38,312 nt of DNA from JBBQRS01 sp038214535 (GCA_038214535.1 JBBQRS010000041.1:1-38312); one strand, 5' to 3'. Counted from the stretch's first letter, positions 23,428-31,312 are shown. Notes: generated from the sequence alone by a model not told the origin. Numbers and translations: made by a program.

Positions 23428-24678
23428 TTATGCGATAGAAACCTGGGCTTTCCTGAAGTCTGGCACGAACAAGAGGAGGCCCAATGCAAAGATCAATGAA
23501 ATGCCCGCGCAAATCGCAATCGCCATCGCTGTGCCCAACCATTGCGCCAACGACCCCGAAAGCAGCGCGCCGAAGGGCGCAGCGCCGAAAAACATCAGTG
23601 AGTAGATGCTGGTGACCCGGCCGCGCAACGCATCGGGCACGACGGATTGCACCAGCGTGTTGGCGACTGCGTTCTGGGTGACCACGCCGAACCCCGCCAG
23701 CGCCAGCATGACGAGCGCCAGGGGGAACAGGTGTGTGAAGGCCAGCCCAATGAGTGCGGTGGGGAAGATCAGGCTACCCACGGTGATTTGCATCCCCTTG
23801 TTGGGGGTGTTGCTCATCGTCGCCGCGGCGAGCGCGCCCACCAGCGCGCCCGCGCCGACCGCCGCGTTCAGCGCTCCCAGGCCTGCCTCACCCACATTCA
23901 GGACATCCACGGCATACGCGGGCAACAGAACGGCGTAGGACATGGCGAACAACGATGAAACGGCCATCAGCAGGATGATGTTGCGCACCATTGGCGTCTG
24001 CTGCACGTAGCGCAAGCCCTCCCCAAGTTCGGCGCTCAAGCGGCGCGACGGTTTGCCGGGCGAGACAATCGGCGGAAACTGCATCCCGATCAGCGCGACG
24101 ATCACGGCGAGGAACGTCAGGCCGTTAAGCCCGAAGCACCACGCCGCGCCGAGCAGCGCCAGCGCGATGCCGCCCAACGCCGGGCCGACGATGCGCGCCA
24201 TGTTGAACATGGTGGCGTTCAGGGCGATGGCGTTCTGCAGATCGCGCCGGTCGTCCACCAGTTCGGCGGCCAGCGCCAGGCGCGCGGGCGCATCGAACGA
24301 CGTGACGAACCCGGTCACCAGGGCGACGCCGGCCACCATCCAGACCTCGATCCGGCCCGACCCGGTCAGGAGGGCCAGCGTGAACGCGAGCAGCATCATC
24401 ATGCTTTGCGTGATGACCAGAAGCCGTTGCTTGGAGACGCGATCTACCCACACGCCGGCGGGCAGCATCAGGAAGAGGGTGGGAATGGTGCCCGCAAAGG
24501 AGACCGCGCCGAGGGCAAACTTGGAGCCGGTCAGGTCGTAGACCAGCCAGCCCTGGGCCACAGATTGCATCCAGGTCCCCATCAAGGAGACCGTCTGACC
24601 GGCAAACCAGCGCCTGTAATTCGCGCTGCGCAGGGCGCTGAACGTTGACGGCCAGCCGCCCGACCAGATCCGGCTCAT
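23428..24678 (-). CDS. MFS transporter, EntS-like exporter
   Basis: A 416-residue, about 12-transmembrane major facilitator. The start FSALRSANYRRWFAGQTVSL, then MGTWMQSVAQGWLVYDLTGS and the cytoplasmic loop GVWVDRVSKQRLL (motif A-like), is characteristic of the MFS_3/EntS branch of drug or siderophore exporters. The mid-protein loop PPIVSPGKPSRRLSAELGEGLRYV and DALRGRVTSIYSLMFFG in the second half also fit. Substrate is unknown. The ATG at 24678 overlaps the upstream stop by 4 nt; the longer frame to 24819 lies inside the neighbour and is a shadow. Confidence 0.88.
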   Translation of the reverse strand: MSRIWSGGWPSTFSALRSANYRRWFAGQTVSLMGTWMQSVAQGWLVYDLTGSKFALGAVSFAGTIPTLFLMLPAGVWVDRVSKQRLLVITQSMMMLLAFTLALLTGSGRIEVWMVAGVALVTGFVTSFDAPARLALAAELVDDRRDLQNAIALNATMFNMARIVGPALGGIALALLGAAWCFGLNGLTFLAVIVALIGMQFPPIVSPGKPSRRLSAELGEGLRYVQQTPMVRNIILLMAVSSLFAMSYAVLLPAYAVDVLNVGEAGLGALNAAVGAGALVGALAAATMSNTPNKGMQITVGSLIFPTALIGLAFTHLFPLALVMLALAGFGVVTQNAVANTLVQSVVPDALRGRVTSIYSLMFFGAAPFGALLSGSLAQWLGTAMAIAICAGISLIFALGLLLFVPDFRKAQVSIA

Positions 24679-25205
24679 AACATCCGCGCTGAAATGGTGG
24701 CAGCGCCCAGACCGGCGAAGATCAGGACATCCCAGCGGAAGAAGACGCCGGGGAATCCGGCAAAGACGAAGATGCCGACGAACAACACGCCTAGCACGTA
24801 AGCTAACGGGGCCAGCCATTTGAGGGATTGCACCCGGCGCTTGTTCAGCGCACGGCGGATCATCTCAGCGACGAGGCCACCGGCGGCAGGGCCGGCGAAG
24901 AAGGCCGCGATGAAGCCGAAGAACCCCAACAGGCGCAGCAACAGATAGGCGGGCACACCGAAGGCGGCCCCCATCGCCAGCGCAATCAGCGCGCCGATGA
25001 CGGCGTCGGCGGGTTTGGCGTTGTAATAGTTGGCCTTTTGCGCCCGCACACACTCGCGACAGCGATAGCCGACGGGGGTCTGCACGGCGCAATCCACGCA
25101 GATGGGTTTGTCGCACCGGTTGCAGCGCAACATGGTCTCTCTGCCGGGGTGGTTCGCGCAGTAGAGGGTATCAAGAGTTGTAGGGGTTTGGGTTGTCTCG
25201 GTCAT
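24675..25205 (-). CDS. B-box-type zinc-finger membrane protein
   Basis: A 176-residue protein: a cytosolic N-terminal zinc domain with Cys/His pairs C16-H19, C28-C31, C36-C39 and C49-C52 (the Y/R-C-R-E-C end is typical of bacterial B-box-like fingers), then four hydrophobic segments (about 67-90, 93-115, 125-147, 155-173). Bacterial proteins of this layout are common in Chloroflexota and Actinomycetota, but their role is unknown; the finger may bind proteins or the membrane-proximal machinery. It is the first gene of an operon with the MFS exporter, recN and the acylase. It follows the family D repeat. No good Shine-Dalgarno is visible. Confidence 0.75.
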   Translation of the reverse strand: MTETTQTPTTLDTLYCANHPGRETMLRCNRCDKPICVDCAVQTPVGYRCRECVRAQKANYYNAKPADAVIGALIALAMGAAFGVPAYLLLRLLGFFGFIAAFFAGPAAGGLVAEMIRRALNKRRVQSLKWLAPLAYVLGVLFVGIFVFAGFPGVFFRWDVLIFAGLGAATISARML

Positions 25206-25222
25206 GCTATCCCAGGTAGGTG

Positions 25223-25325
25223 TCTATCCGAAAATTCTTCTACCACGGAATACACAGAATACACGGAATGAATCTATCTCTGCTTTTTCCGTGTTTTCCG
25301 TGGTCATTATCCGTATCCGGATAGA
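25223..25325. repeat. Family D: CACGGAA-type inverted repeat bounded by TCTATCCG/CGGATAGA
   Basis: The inner arms 25242-25268 and 25284-25304 carry CACGGAA units repeated at 8-10 bp steps, in opposite orientation (ACCACGGAA... and ...TTCCGTGGT). Outer octamers TCTATCCG (25223-25230) and CGGATAGA (25318-25325) are exact complements. The element fills most of the gap between nadK (stop at 25335) and the B-box gene (start at 25205). The same octamer bounds the element at 180-310 and the arms of the repeat at 30401-30460. Confidence 0.8.
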
Positions 25326-25334
25326 TCCTCAGTA

Positions 25335-26237
25335 TTATGAAACGCGCCAGCGCAGACGATCCATCAGCGTCCGATAGAAATAGTCGCGATTTTCGACGTG
25401 CAGGAAGCGACCGACGTGGCGGCTGGCTTTGACTTCCACGCGGTCGCCAGCCACAAGATGAACCTCGAACTGGCCGTCCACCGTCAGGATGGGCGGGTGG
25501 TCGGCCTGCACCTCGAAGGCGACGGTCGCGCCCTGCGACAGCACGACCGGGCGGTCCAGGCTCAGATGCGGGCAGATCGGGATCAGGAGGATGTTCTTGA
25601 GTTCGGGCGGCAGGATCGGCCCGCCCGCGGCCAGCGCGTAGCCCGTGCAGCCGGTCGGCGTGGAAACGATCACGCCGTCGGCGCGGTAGGTCGTCAGATA
25701 ACTGCTGTCCACCCAGGTCTGCACGTTGATCAGGCGCGCCAGCCCGCCGCGGCTGATGACCACGTCGTTCAACGCCATGTAGTTGTGGTTCTTGCCCGCA
25801 TCGGCGGCGCGCGACAGGGTCACATCGAGCAACATGCGCTCTTCGATCCAGTAATCGCCTGCCAGCACTTTCCTCAGCGGCTCTTGCCAGGCGTCGGGCG
25901 GCACGTCGGCCAGGAAGCTGACGCGCCCCAGCTTGACGCCCAGGATCGGCACACCGCTTTCGCTGCCCAGGCGCGCCGCGCGCAGGATGGTGCCGTCGCC
26001 GCCCAACGTGATGAGCAGGTCGAGATCGGCCACGTGCGCCAACGCTTCGGGTTCGTCCCACGCAGAGCCGGTCCACACGGAGCAGTCGCAGTCGCCCAGA
26101 CTGGCCGACATCTGTTCGGCAATGACCAGCGATTCCGGCTTCATGGGGTGATACAGGATGCCGATGCGTTCGGGCGGCGTTGCGAGAGAATCACTCGATG
26201 GCATCGTTTCAACCGGCAGCGAATCAGGCGTTGTCAT
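25335..26237 (-). CDS. nadK: NAD kinase
   Basis: A 300-residue ATP/polyphosphate-NAD kinase, the only route to NADP. Motifs: RIGILYHPMKPESL (24-37), LLITLGGDGTILRAAR with the GGDGT ATP/phosphate motif at 79-83, VPILGVKLGRVSFLAD, NDVVISRGG, and YRADGVIVSTPTGCTGYALAAGGPI (the NAD-binding conserved region), with HLSLDRPVVL near the end. The 20-residue N-terminal extension rich in Ser/Pro is unusual, but the upstream start overlaps the hisS stop (ATGA), which supports it. It is co-transcribed with hisS. Confidence 0.93.
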   Translation of the reverse strand: MTTPDSLPVETMPSSDSLATPPERIGILYHPMKPESLVIAEQMSASLGDCDCSVWTGSAWDEPEALAHVADLDLLITLGGDGTILRAARLGSESGVPILGVKLGRVSFLADVPPDAWQEPLRKVLAGDYWIEERMLLDVTLSRAADAGKNHNYMALNDVVISRGGLARLINVQTWVDSSYLTTYRADGVIVSTPTGCTGYALAAGGPILPPELKNILLIPICPHLSLDRPVVLSQGATVAFEVQADHPPILTVDGQFEVHLVAGDRVEVKASRHVGRFLHVENRDYFYRTLMDRLRWRVS

Positions 26238-27514
26238 TGCCGCTCCATCAGCCAGGTAACGACCTGATCGGTCGCCACCGGCGTTTGCTCGCTGCTGGAC
26301 ATATCGCGCACGATGACGATGTCCTTGGCAAGCTCGTCATCGCCAAGAATCAGCGTGTAGGCCATGCCGGCCTTGTTGGCGGTCTTCAGTTGTGACTTCA
26401 GGCTGCGCCCGCCGAAGGCGAGTTGCGCGCCGATGCCGGCGTCGAGCAGGGCGCGCACCAGCTTGATGGCGGGGATGCGCGCCGCCTCGCCCAGCGCGGA
26501 CACTTGCACGTGGGGCGCGGGCAACGGCGGCGGCTCGATGCCCTGCTCCTTCAGGCTGAGGATCACGCGCTCGATGCCCATGCCGAACCCGATGCCGGGG
26601 GTGGGCGGGCCGCCCAATTCCTCGACGAGGCCGTCATAGCGCCCGCCGCCGCACACCGCGGCCTGCGCGCCGATCCCTTCCGCCCAGATCTCGAAGACCG
26701 TCTTGGTGTAATAGTCGAGCCCGCGCACGAGCCGGAAGTTCACCGTGTGCGGCATCCCCAGGGCATCCAGATACGACCGGAGGGTGTTGAAGTGGGTCGC
26801 GCACTCCTCGCACAGATAATCCACGCTGTGCGGCGCGTCGCCGAGCAACGGCTGGGCCGCTTCCTCTTTGGAATCGAGCAGGCGCAACGGGTTGATGCTC
26901 AAGCGCCGCCGGTCGGTTTCGTTGAGGCGTGCCTCATGCGGTTTGAAATAGTCTATCAGCGCCTGGCGATAGGCGGGGCGGCATTTGGGGCAGCCGGTCG
27001 AGTTGATCTGAAAGTTCAGCCCCTTGAAGCCGAGCCTGCTGAGCAGCGTCCACGCGAGGCTCATGATCTCTAGATCTACCGCGGGGTCCTGTTCGCCGAC
27101 CGATTCGACGTTGAACTGGTGATGCTGCCGGTAGCGGCCCGCCTGGGGGCGCTCGTAGCGGAAGATCGGGCCGATGGAATAGAGCTTGACCGGCTGGGGC
27201 AGTACGTGCATCCCATGCTCGATGTAGGCGCGCATGATCCCGGCGGTGAACTCGGGCCGCAGCGTGATCTCCGCGCCGCCTTTGTCCTCGAAGGAGTACA
27301 TTTCCTTGTCCACGATGTCCGTGCCCTGGCCGACGCCGCGCACGAACAACGCCGTCTCCTCGAAGATGGGCGTATCAATTTGTTGGAAGCCGAACAGCGA
27401 TGCAACCTGCTGCATCTGTTCGGTGACATAGCGCCAATATGGGCGGTCGGCAGGGAGAATATCCTGGGTGCCGCGGGGAGCCTGATACACGCGTCGCGCC
27501 TCCATTCCGGTCAT
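26234..27514 (-). CDS. hisS: Histidyl-tRNA synthetase
   Basis: A 426-residue class II synthetase charging tRNA-His. Motif 1 region PRGTQDILPADRPYW (near 13-27) and FQQIDTPIFEETALFVRGVG, motif 2 FRYERPQAGRYRQHHQFNVE, the HisRS-specific strand LVRGLDYYTKTVFEIW and AVCGGGRYDGLVEELGG, motif 3 GIGFGMGIERVIL, and the C-terminal anticodon-binding domain are seen in order. ATGs at 27514 and 27505 are both possible; 27514 lies 12 nt after a perfect -10 TATAAT, so the transcript leader is very short. No Shine-Dalgarno is seen. nadK follows with a 4-nt overlap. Confidence 0.95.
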   Translation of the reverse strand: MTGMEARRVYQAPRGTQDILPADRPYWRYVTEQMQQVASLFGFQQIDTPIFEETALFVRGVGQGTDIVDKEMYSFEDKGGAEITLRPEFTAGIMRAYIEHGMHVLPQPVKLYSIGPIFRYERPQAGRYRQHHQFNVESVGEQDPAVDLEIMSLAWTLLSRLGFKGLNFQINSTGCPKCRPAYRQALIDYFKPHEARLNETDRRRLSINPLRLLDSKEEAAQPLLGDAPHSVDYLCEECATHFNTLRSYLDALGMPHTVNFRLVRGLDYYTKTVFEIWAEGIGAQAAVCGGGRYDGLVEELGGPPTPGIGFGMGIERVILSLKEQGIEPPPLPAPHVQVSALGEAARIPAIKLVRALLDAGIGAQLAFGGRSLKSQLKTANKAGMAYTLILGDDELAKDIVIVRDMSSSEQTPVATDQVVTWLMERQ

Positions 27515-27526
27515 TCGATGGGGAGA

Positions 27527-27532
27527 ATTATA
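27527..27532 (-). promoter_or_regulatory. -10 box for the hisS-nadK operon
   Basis: TATAAT on the minus strand (27532-27527), predicted to start RNA near 27520, about 6 nt before the hisS ATG at 27514. No convincing -35. No T-box leader is present, so hisS is not controlled by that riboswitch here. Confidence 0.55.
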
Positions 27533-27701
27533 GTCCAAGTCCGGCGATAAGTCCACACTTCGGCGCGGTTTGGGGACGCCATTTGCTATGAAATATATAG
27601 AGTTGCTGGGGCCATACTATCCATGGGGGACGAAGATCGGGGAATTGTGCCACATTGGAGCTACTCGCCGGAGCAAGTAAGTCGCAGCGTTCCTGATAAG
27701 A

Positions 27702-27732
27702 AAACCCGCCCGGATAACTGTCGGGCGGGTTT
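27702..27732 (-). terminator. Intrinsic terminator of the oxidoreductase gene
   Basis: An 11-bp stem (27702-27712 with 27722-27732, arm AAACCCGCCCG) around a 9-nt loop is followed on the minus strand by TTTTCTTATC. It lies 35 nt after the stop codon at 27767 of the leftward gene. Confidence 0.88.
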
Positions 27733-27766
27733 AGAGCGTTTATCAAGAGTGCGTTGCACTTTACCT

Positions 27767-28789
27767 CTAAGCGGGATCCGGGCCGACCTTGACGAGCATT
27801 TTGCCGACGTTCTCACCCTTGAACAGGCCGATCAGCGCCTGGGGTGCGCGTTCGATGCCTTCGACGACCGTCTCTTCCCACTTGATCTGACCGCTCGCAA
27901 GCCACTGCGTCATGTCGGCGAGGAACTGGGGCTGCCGGTCGGCGTGATCGGAGACGAGGAATCCCTGGAGCGTCAGGCGTTTCCCGATCACCAGCGCCAG
28001 GTTGCGCGGCCCAGGCTCCGGTGTGGTCGCGTTGTACTGGGAGATCATGCCGCATACCGCGATGCGGCCGTAGTTGTTCATGTGTTGCAAGGCCGCTTCG
28101 AGGTGCGCGCCCCCGACGTTTTCGAAGTAGACATCAATGCCCCGGGGGCAGTGGCGGCCCAGCTCGGCGGTCAGATCGGTCACCTCCCGGTAGTTGAACG
28201 CGGCATCCACGCCGGCCTCGTCCAGCAGCCAGGCGACCTTGGCCGGCGATCCGGCGCTTCCGATCACGTGGCAGCCCTTGAGTTTGGCGATCTGGCAGGC
28301 CACCGCGCCAACTGCGCCGGAGGCGGCTGATACGAAGACTGTTTCGCCTGCCTTCAGCCGACCGATGTCCAGAAGGCCGACATAGGCGGTCAGGCCCGGC
28401 ATGCCGAGCACACCCAGATAGGCCTGGATCGGCGCTACGTGAGGGTCTATCTGGCTCAGATTGCTACCATCCGAGATGAAGTATTCGCGCCACCCCAGGG
28501 AACTCGCCACATAATCGCCGATCTGGAACCGGTCATTGAGTCCCGCCACAACTTGCCCGACACAGCCGCCGGTCAGCGGTTCGCCGATCTCGAAGGACGA
28601 AGTGTAGCTCTTGCCCGCGTTCATGCGCCCGCGCATATAGGGGTCTACCGACATGTAACTGTTGCGCACGAGCAGTTCGCCGGGTTGCAGTTCGGGGACC
28701 GACACGGTTGCCAATTCAAAGTCATCCTCGTCTGGCAGACCGGTAGGCCGGCGTCTCAAACGAATCTCACGGCTCAGGATTTCAACCAC
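27767..28789 (-). CDS. Zinc-independent medium-chain NADP-dependent oxidoreductase (PTGR/CurA-like)
   Basis: A 340-residue enone reductase-type MDR protein. GELLVRNSYMSVDPYMRGRM is the family signature; LGVLGMPGLTAYVGLLDIG and VFVSAASGAVGAVACQIAKLKG (NADP Rossmann loop) follow, then VGKMLVKVGPD at the end. The classical alcohol dehydrogenase zinc ligands are missing, matching 2-alkenal or prostaglandin-like reductases (CurA/YncB relatives). The start is a GTG at 28789 with AAGGAGGG 5 nt upstream; a frame extension to 28924 is a shadow. It is monocistronic, with its own terminator at 27702-27732. Confidence 0.87.
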   Translation of the reverse strand: MVEILSREIRLRRRPTGLPDEDDFELATVSVPELQPGELLVRNSYMSVDPYMRGRMNAGKSYTSSFEIGEPLTGGCVGQVVAGLNDRFQIGDYVASSLGWREYFISDGSNLSQIDPHVAPIQAYLGVLGMPGLTAYVGLLDIGRLKAGETVFVSAASGAVGAVACQIAKLKGCHVIGSAGSPAKVAWLLDEAGVDAAFNYREVTDLTAELGRHCPRGIDVYFENVGGAHLEAALQHMNNYGRIAVCGMISQYNATTPEPGPRNLALVIGKRLTLQGFLVSDHADRQPQFLADMTQWLASGQIKWEETVVEGIERAPQALIGLFKGENVGKMLVKVGPDPA

Positions 28790-28872
28790 GGTACCCTCCT
28801 TGGATCTTGGGAGCAAATGGAGTGCGACGGATATGCTGATTGTTGTCGCACAGAACCGGCCGACCGGGTGGG

Positions 28873-29619
28873 TCAGCCTTCGTTGCGGGGCAGGACGATG
28901 AAGGGCGCACCCTCGGGAGACCATTCGGTGAACCAGCGGGCATCTTCAGGGGCGAGGCGGATGCAGCCGCGCGACGCGGGGTAGTTGCCCAGCGCGTCCA
29001 TCTCCTGATAGACTTTTTCGCCGTTCACCAGCTTGTAGGGGGCGCTATGCACAAGGATGTCGCCGGAGTCCTGATACAGATACCAGCCCTCATCGGCATA
29101 GACGCCGCGGGTCTGGAAGGTACCCCAGTAGACCCCTACGAGGCCGTACCAGGCGGGCGTGCGATAGCCACGCGTGGTGTCGCCCGTGCTGACGGGCATC
29201 TGGCGCACCGGCGCGCCCGGATCCCAGACGTACATCATCTGGTCGCTGACATCCACGACGACGAAGCGCCGCGCGGGGTCGAGGCCGTAGTCTTTGACCA
29301 CTTGCGCCAGCAACGGCGGCATTTCGACCGGAGTGGGCGATACTTCGGGAACGGGCGTTGCAGGGATGGATGTGGGGGTGGCGGTCGGCGCGACGATCAC
29401 CAGTTCGACCGTTGCAATCTGCGACTCCGGCGTCTCGGGTCGGGGCGTCCGGGTCGGCGTGGGCGTGAGGCCCGCCTGCAAGTTGCTGAAGAGGCCGCCG
29501 CGCAGATTACTGCCCCAGGCGGCCCATACGCTGGCGGTCAAGCCGATCAGCAGGGCCGCAGCCAGCAGGAGCACCGGGGCGGCGCGTTTGCCGGTTGCAC
29601 TGAGCAATGAACGTTTCAT
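28873..29619 (-). CDS. L,D-transpeptidase (YkuD domain)
   Basis: A 248-residue exported or membrane-anchored enzyme. An N-terminal signal/anchor segment (12-34) is followed by a low-complexity Thr/Pro linker (52-65 and 79-98), then the YkuD catalytic domain with VVDVSDQMMYVW, PVSTGDTTRGYRTP, His191 in ILVHSAPY and the Cys219 nucleophile in ASRGCIRL. It makes 3-3 peptidoglycan cross-links or anchors wall components outside the membrane. The Thr/Pro-rich spacer is typical of wall-spanning proteins. It is followed after 83 nt by the MDR oxidoreductase gene. Carbapenem sensitivity is a family property only, not tested here. Confidence 0.9.
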   Translation of the reverse strand: MKRSLLSATGKRAAPVLLLAAALLIGLTASVWAAWGSNLRGGLFSNLQAGLTPTPTRTPRPETPESQIATVELVIVAPTATPTSIPATPVPEVSPTPVEMPPLLAQVVKDYGLDPARRFVVVDVSDQMMYVWDPGAPVRQMPVSTGDTTRGYRTPAWYGLVGVYWGTFQTRGVYADEGWYLYQDSGDILVHSAPYKLVNGEKVYQEMDALGNYPASRGCIRLAPEDARWFTEWSPEGAPFIVLPRNEG

Positions 29620-29663
29620 GAGGTGGTTAAAGTCCGATGGGAAATTCCAGCCATGCCGCGCGC

Positions 29664-30311
29664 TTAAAGATGCTGGTCTGCGCCGGAGACGCGTTGCTCG
29701 AACGCGCTCAGCGCGGCCTGGAGCTCTTCCTGGCGCACAGACAGAGTGAGATCGCCCCGGGTGCGCTCCAGCACGCCGCGCAGCATGTCGGTGGTGCGCC
29801 GTAGCCCGCCGGTGAGGGCGTCGGGGAAATCCATGGTCACCATGTGGCTGTAAATCTCGTCCATCCGATCCAGATAGGGTTCCGCCTCGGTCACGCGACC
29901 CAGCCGGATCAGGTCGAGGACGAAACGGCGTAATTCGCTGGCGGCTTCGGCCAGCCCGTTCAGATAGGCCGCGGCGGGGACGCCCAAGTCTTCGGGCGCA
30001 GGCAGCTCGCCTGCGCCGACGAACGCGTACAGGGCGTGCGCCTCGACCAGTTCTTTCAACGCATCCTGGGTATAGCCCGCGCCATTGAGGTCAGCATAGA
30101 GTTCCAGGTCGGCGGTCATCGCGCCGGCGGCGTCGCGGGCCGTCTGCAAGAGCCCTTCCGCCTCGGCCCAGTCGTGCCGGTGAATCGCGCGGATGCTGAG
30201 CGCACAGAGGCGGATCAGCTCGCGGCTGCGGCTCAGCGTCAGATCGCGCACCTGATTCTTGAGCGTCAGGTCCTGACGGATGCCCTCGATGATGTCGTTA
30301 AGTTCGGCCAA
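29664..30311 (-). CDS. Translin-family protein (bacterial Trax/translin-like)
   Basis: A 215-residue, all-helical protein matching translin/TRAX relatives: SRSRELIRLCALSIRAIHRHD (27-47), ALKELVEAHALYAFVG (84-99), LPAPEDLGVPAAAYLNGLAEAASELRRFVLDL (103-134), MDEIYSHMVTMDFPDALTGGLRRTTD (150-175) and ERTRGDLT. In eukaryotes translin-TRAX (C3PO) is an RNA-binding RNase; archaeal homologues cleave RNA, and the acidic residues (here Glu122, Glu126 and a later Asp) are candidates. The start is a TTG at 30311 with AGGAG (complement of 30318-30322) 6 nt upstream. An upstream ATG coincides with the -10 box and is rejected. Its bacterial role is not established. Confidence 0.8.
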   Translation of the reverse strand: MAELNDIIEGIRQDLTLKNQVRDLTLSRSRELIRLCALSIRAIHRHDWAEAEGLLQTARDAAGAMTADLELYADLNGAGYTQDALKELVEAHALYAFVGAGELPAPEDLGVPAAAYLNGLAEAASELRRFVLDLIRLGRVTEAEPYLDRMDEIYSHMVTMDFPDALTGGLRRTTDMLRGVLERTRGDLTLSVRQEELQAALSAFEQRVSGADQHL

Positions 30312-30342
30312 TGGGTACTCCTGTCTCCGCGTGACGGAGGTC

Positions 30343-30371
30343 ATTATACCCCGCGCGGTGGTCTGAACCAA
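30343..30371 (-). promoter_or_regulatory. Sigma-70 promoter for the translin-like gene
   Basis: On the minus strand TTGGTT (30371-30366), a 17-bp spacer and a perfect TATAAT (30348-30343) predict initiation near 30336. It would give a leader of about 25 nt to the TTG start. Confidence 0.65.
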
Positions 30372-30400
30372 ATTGCGAGGCTTTTGTGATTTCGGGGCAA

Positions 30401-30460
30401 CGGATAGAAACGGATAAGCGGATGGGCAGTGCGTTTTATCCGCTTATCCGTTTCTATCCG
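30401..30460. repeat. Family E perfect inverted repeat (23-bp arms)
   Basis: The arms at 30401-30423 and 30438-30460 are exact reverse complements around a 14-nt loop and contain the repeated unit CGGAT(A). The outer octamer CGGATAGA matches the family D boundary. It lies in the 317-nt gap between the divergent translin and zinc-ribbon genes. The rest of this gap holds the promoters and a weaker 10/11-bp inverted repeat (30509-30519 with 30569-30579). Confidence 0.85.
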
Positions 30461-30616
30461 CTGCTTTGACGCGCCCCGCCCCCAAGTTGCCGAAAGCGCC
30501 CGATTATGCTATTATTGTTCGGTTCGTCCGGCTCAGGCTCCCTTCCGTGGGGACTGATAAGGCGACGCAACAATCATAGTATGGAGTAAGCGCCTGCTTG
30601 TTCGGGCGGTTTGAGG

Positions 30617-30622
30617 TATAGT
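30617..30622 (+). promoter_or_regulatory. -10 box of a probable leaderless promoter
   Basis: TATAGT (30617-30622) ends 5 nt before the ATG at 30628 and no Shine-Dalgarno is seen, so translation likely begins at or next to the transcript 5' end. The -35 is weak. Confidence 0.45.
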
Positions 30623-30627
30623 CTCGG

Positions 30628-31155
30628 ATGCAACTTCCAAGCGAACTACTCAATTCCATCGCCATCGTGTTGGAGATCATCGTTGCGGTGATGACCGCGC
30701 TGCTGGTCGCGTTCTGGATCGGTCTGGTCATCTGGACCTTCCGCGATATTCGTTCGCGCACTTCTGATGTCTTTGCGTGGATCCTGGCGACCCTGCTGGT
30801 GTTGATCACCGGGCCAATCGGCTGGCTGCTCTACTTCCTGTTGCGGCCACATGAGACATTGGCCGAGGTGTACGACCGGCAGCTCGAAGAAGAGGCCCTG
30901 TTGCGCGATATCACTGTGCGCCGGGCGTGTCCCTCTTGCCAGACCGTCACTGAACCGGAATGGTTGGTCTGCCCGCACTGTCGGATGGAGTTGCGCCGTA
31001 CCTGCGAGGCCTGCAACCGGCCGCTGGAACTGAACTGGGTGGTCTGCCCGTATTGCACGACGCCGGTTGTCGGTTCGGCCCCGTTCACCATTCCGGCAGT
31101 GTCGAACGATCTTTACCGCCCGCCCGCGCCGCAGCCTGAGGCGTTGACCGAGTAG
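30628..31155 (+). CDS. Double zinc-ribbon membrane protein
   Basis: A 175-residue protein with two transmembrane segments (about 10-36 and 48-72) and a short charged stretch (78-96), followed by two Cys4 ribbons in a row (C101, C104, C115, C118; C126, C129, C140, C143) and a Pro-rich tail. The ribbon pairs CPSCQ/CPHC and CEAC/CPYC are typical of DZR domains in membrane-anchored bacterial proteins of unknown function. The membrane segment pair resembles the N-terminal PLDc_N module. It is a lone gene, ended by the terminator at 31184-31208. Confidence 0.75.
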   Translation: MQLPSELLNSIAIVLEIIVAVMTALLVAFWIGLVIWTFRDIRSRTSDVFAWILATLLVLITGPIGWLLYFLLRPHETLAEVYDRQLEEEALLRDITVRRACPSCQTVTEPEWLVCPHCRMELRRTCEACNRPLELNWVVCPYCTTPVVGSAPFTIPAVSNDLYRPPAPQPEALTE

Positions 31156-31183
31156 TTTTAACGGGTAGAAGAATCAAAACAAA

Positions 31184-31208
31184 CGCCGGAAGCGAGAAGC
31201 TTCCGGCG
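31184..31208. terminator. Terminator between convergent zinc-ribbon and DegT genes
   Basis: A 10-bp stem CGCCGGAAGC (31184-31193) / GCTTCCGGCG (31199-31208) closes a GAGAA loop. TTTGTTTTG follows on the minus strand and TGATTATTTAA on the plus strand, so it can act in both directions, more clearly on the minus side. Confidence 0.8.
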
Positions 31209-31254
31209 CTGATTATTTAACCTGATAATGTGCTGCTGGAGCAAATTCTATTGT

Positions 31255-31304
31255 CCGTGGAGTGCGCATCCTCAGATGCGCATCTGAGGATGCGCACTCC
31301 ACGG
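31255..31304. repeat. Family F perfect 50-bp palindrome
   Basis: The 25-bp half ending in GATGC (31255-31279) is exactly complementary to 31280-31304 with no spacer. The centre is ATGCGCAT and the unit TGCGCA occurs three times. It lies 8 nt before the stop of the leftward DegT gene (31313). A palindrome without a loop would extrude as a cruciform, or fold as a hairpin in RNA with a 3-4 nt loop. Confidence 0.9.
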
Positions 31305-31312
31305 GTGTCTCG

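Noticed and set aside
27233..27766. A T-box riboswitch regulating hisS
   Set aside because: The hisS transcript leader would be only a few nucleotides from the TATAAT at 27532, and the structure at 27702-27732 is a terminator for the neighbouring gene on the same strand.
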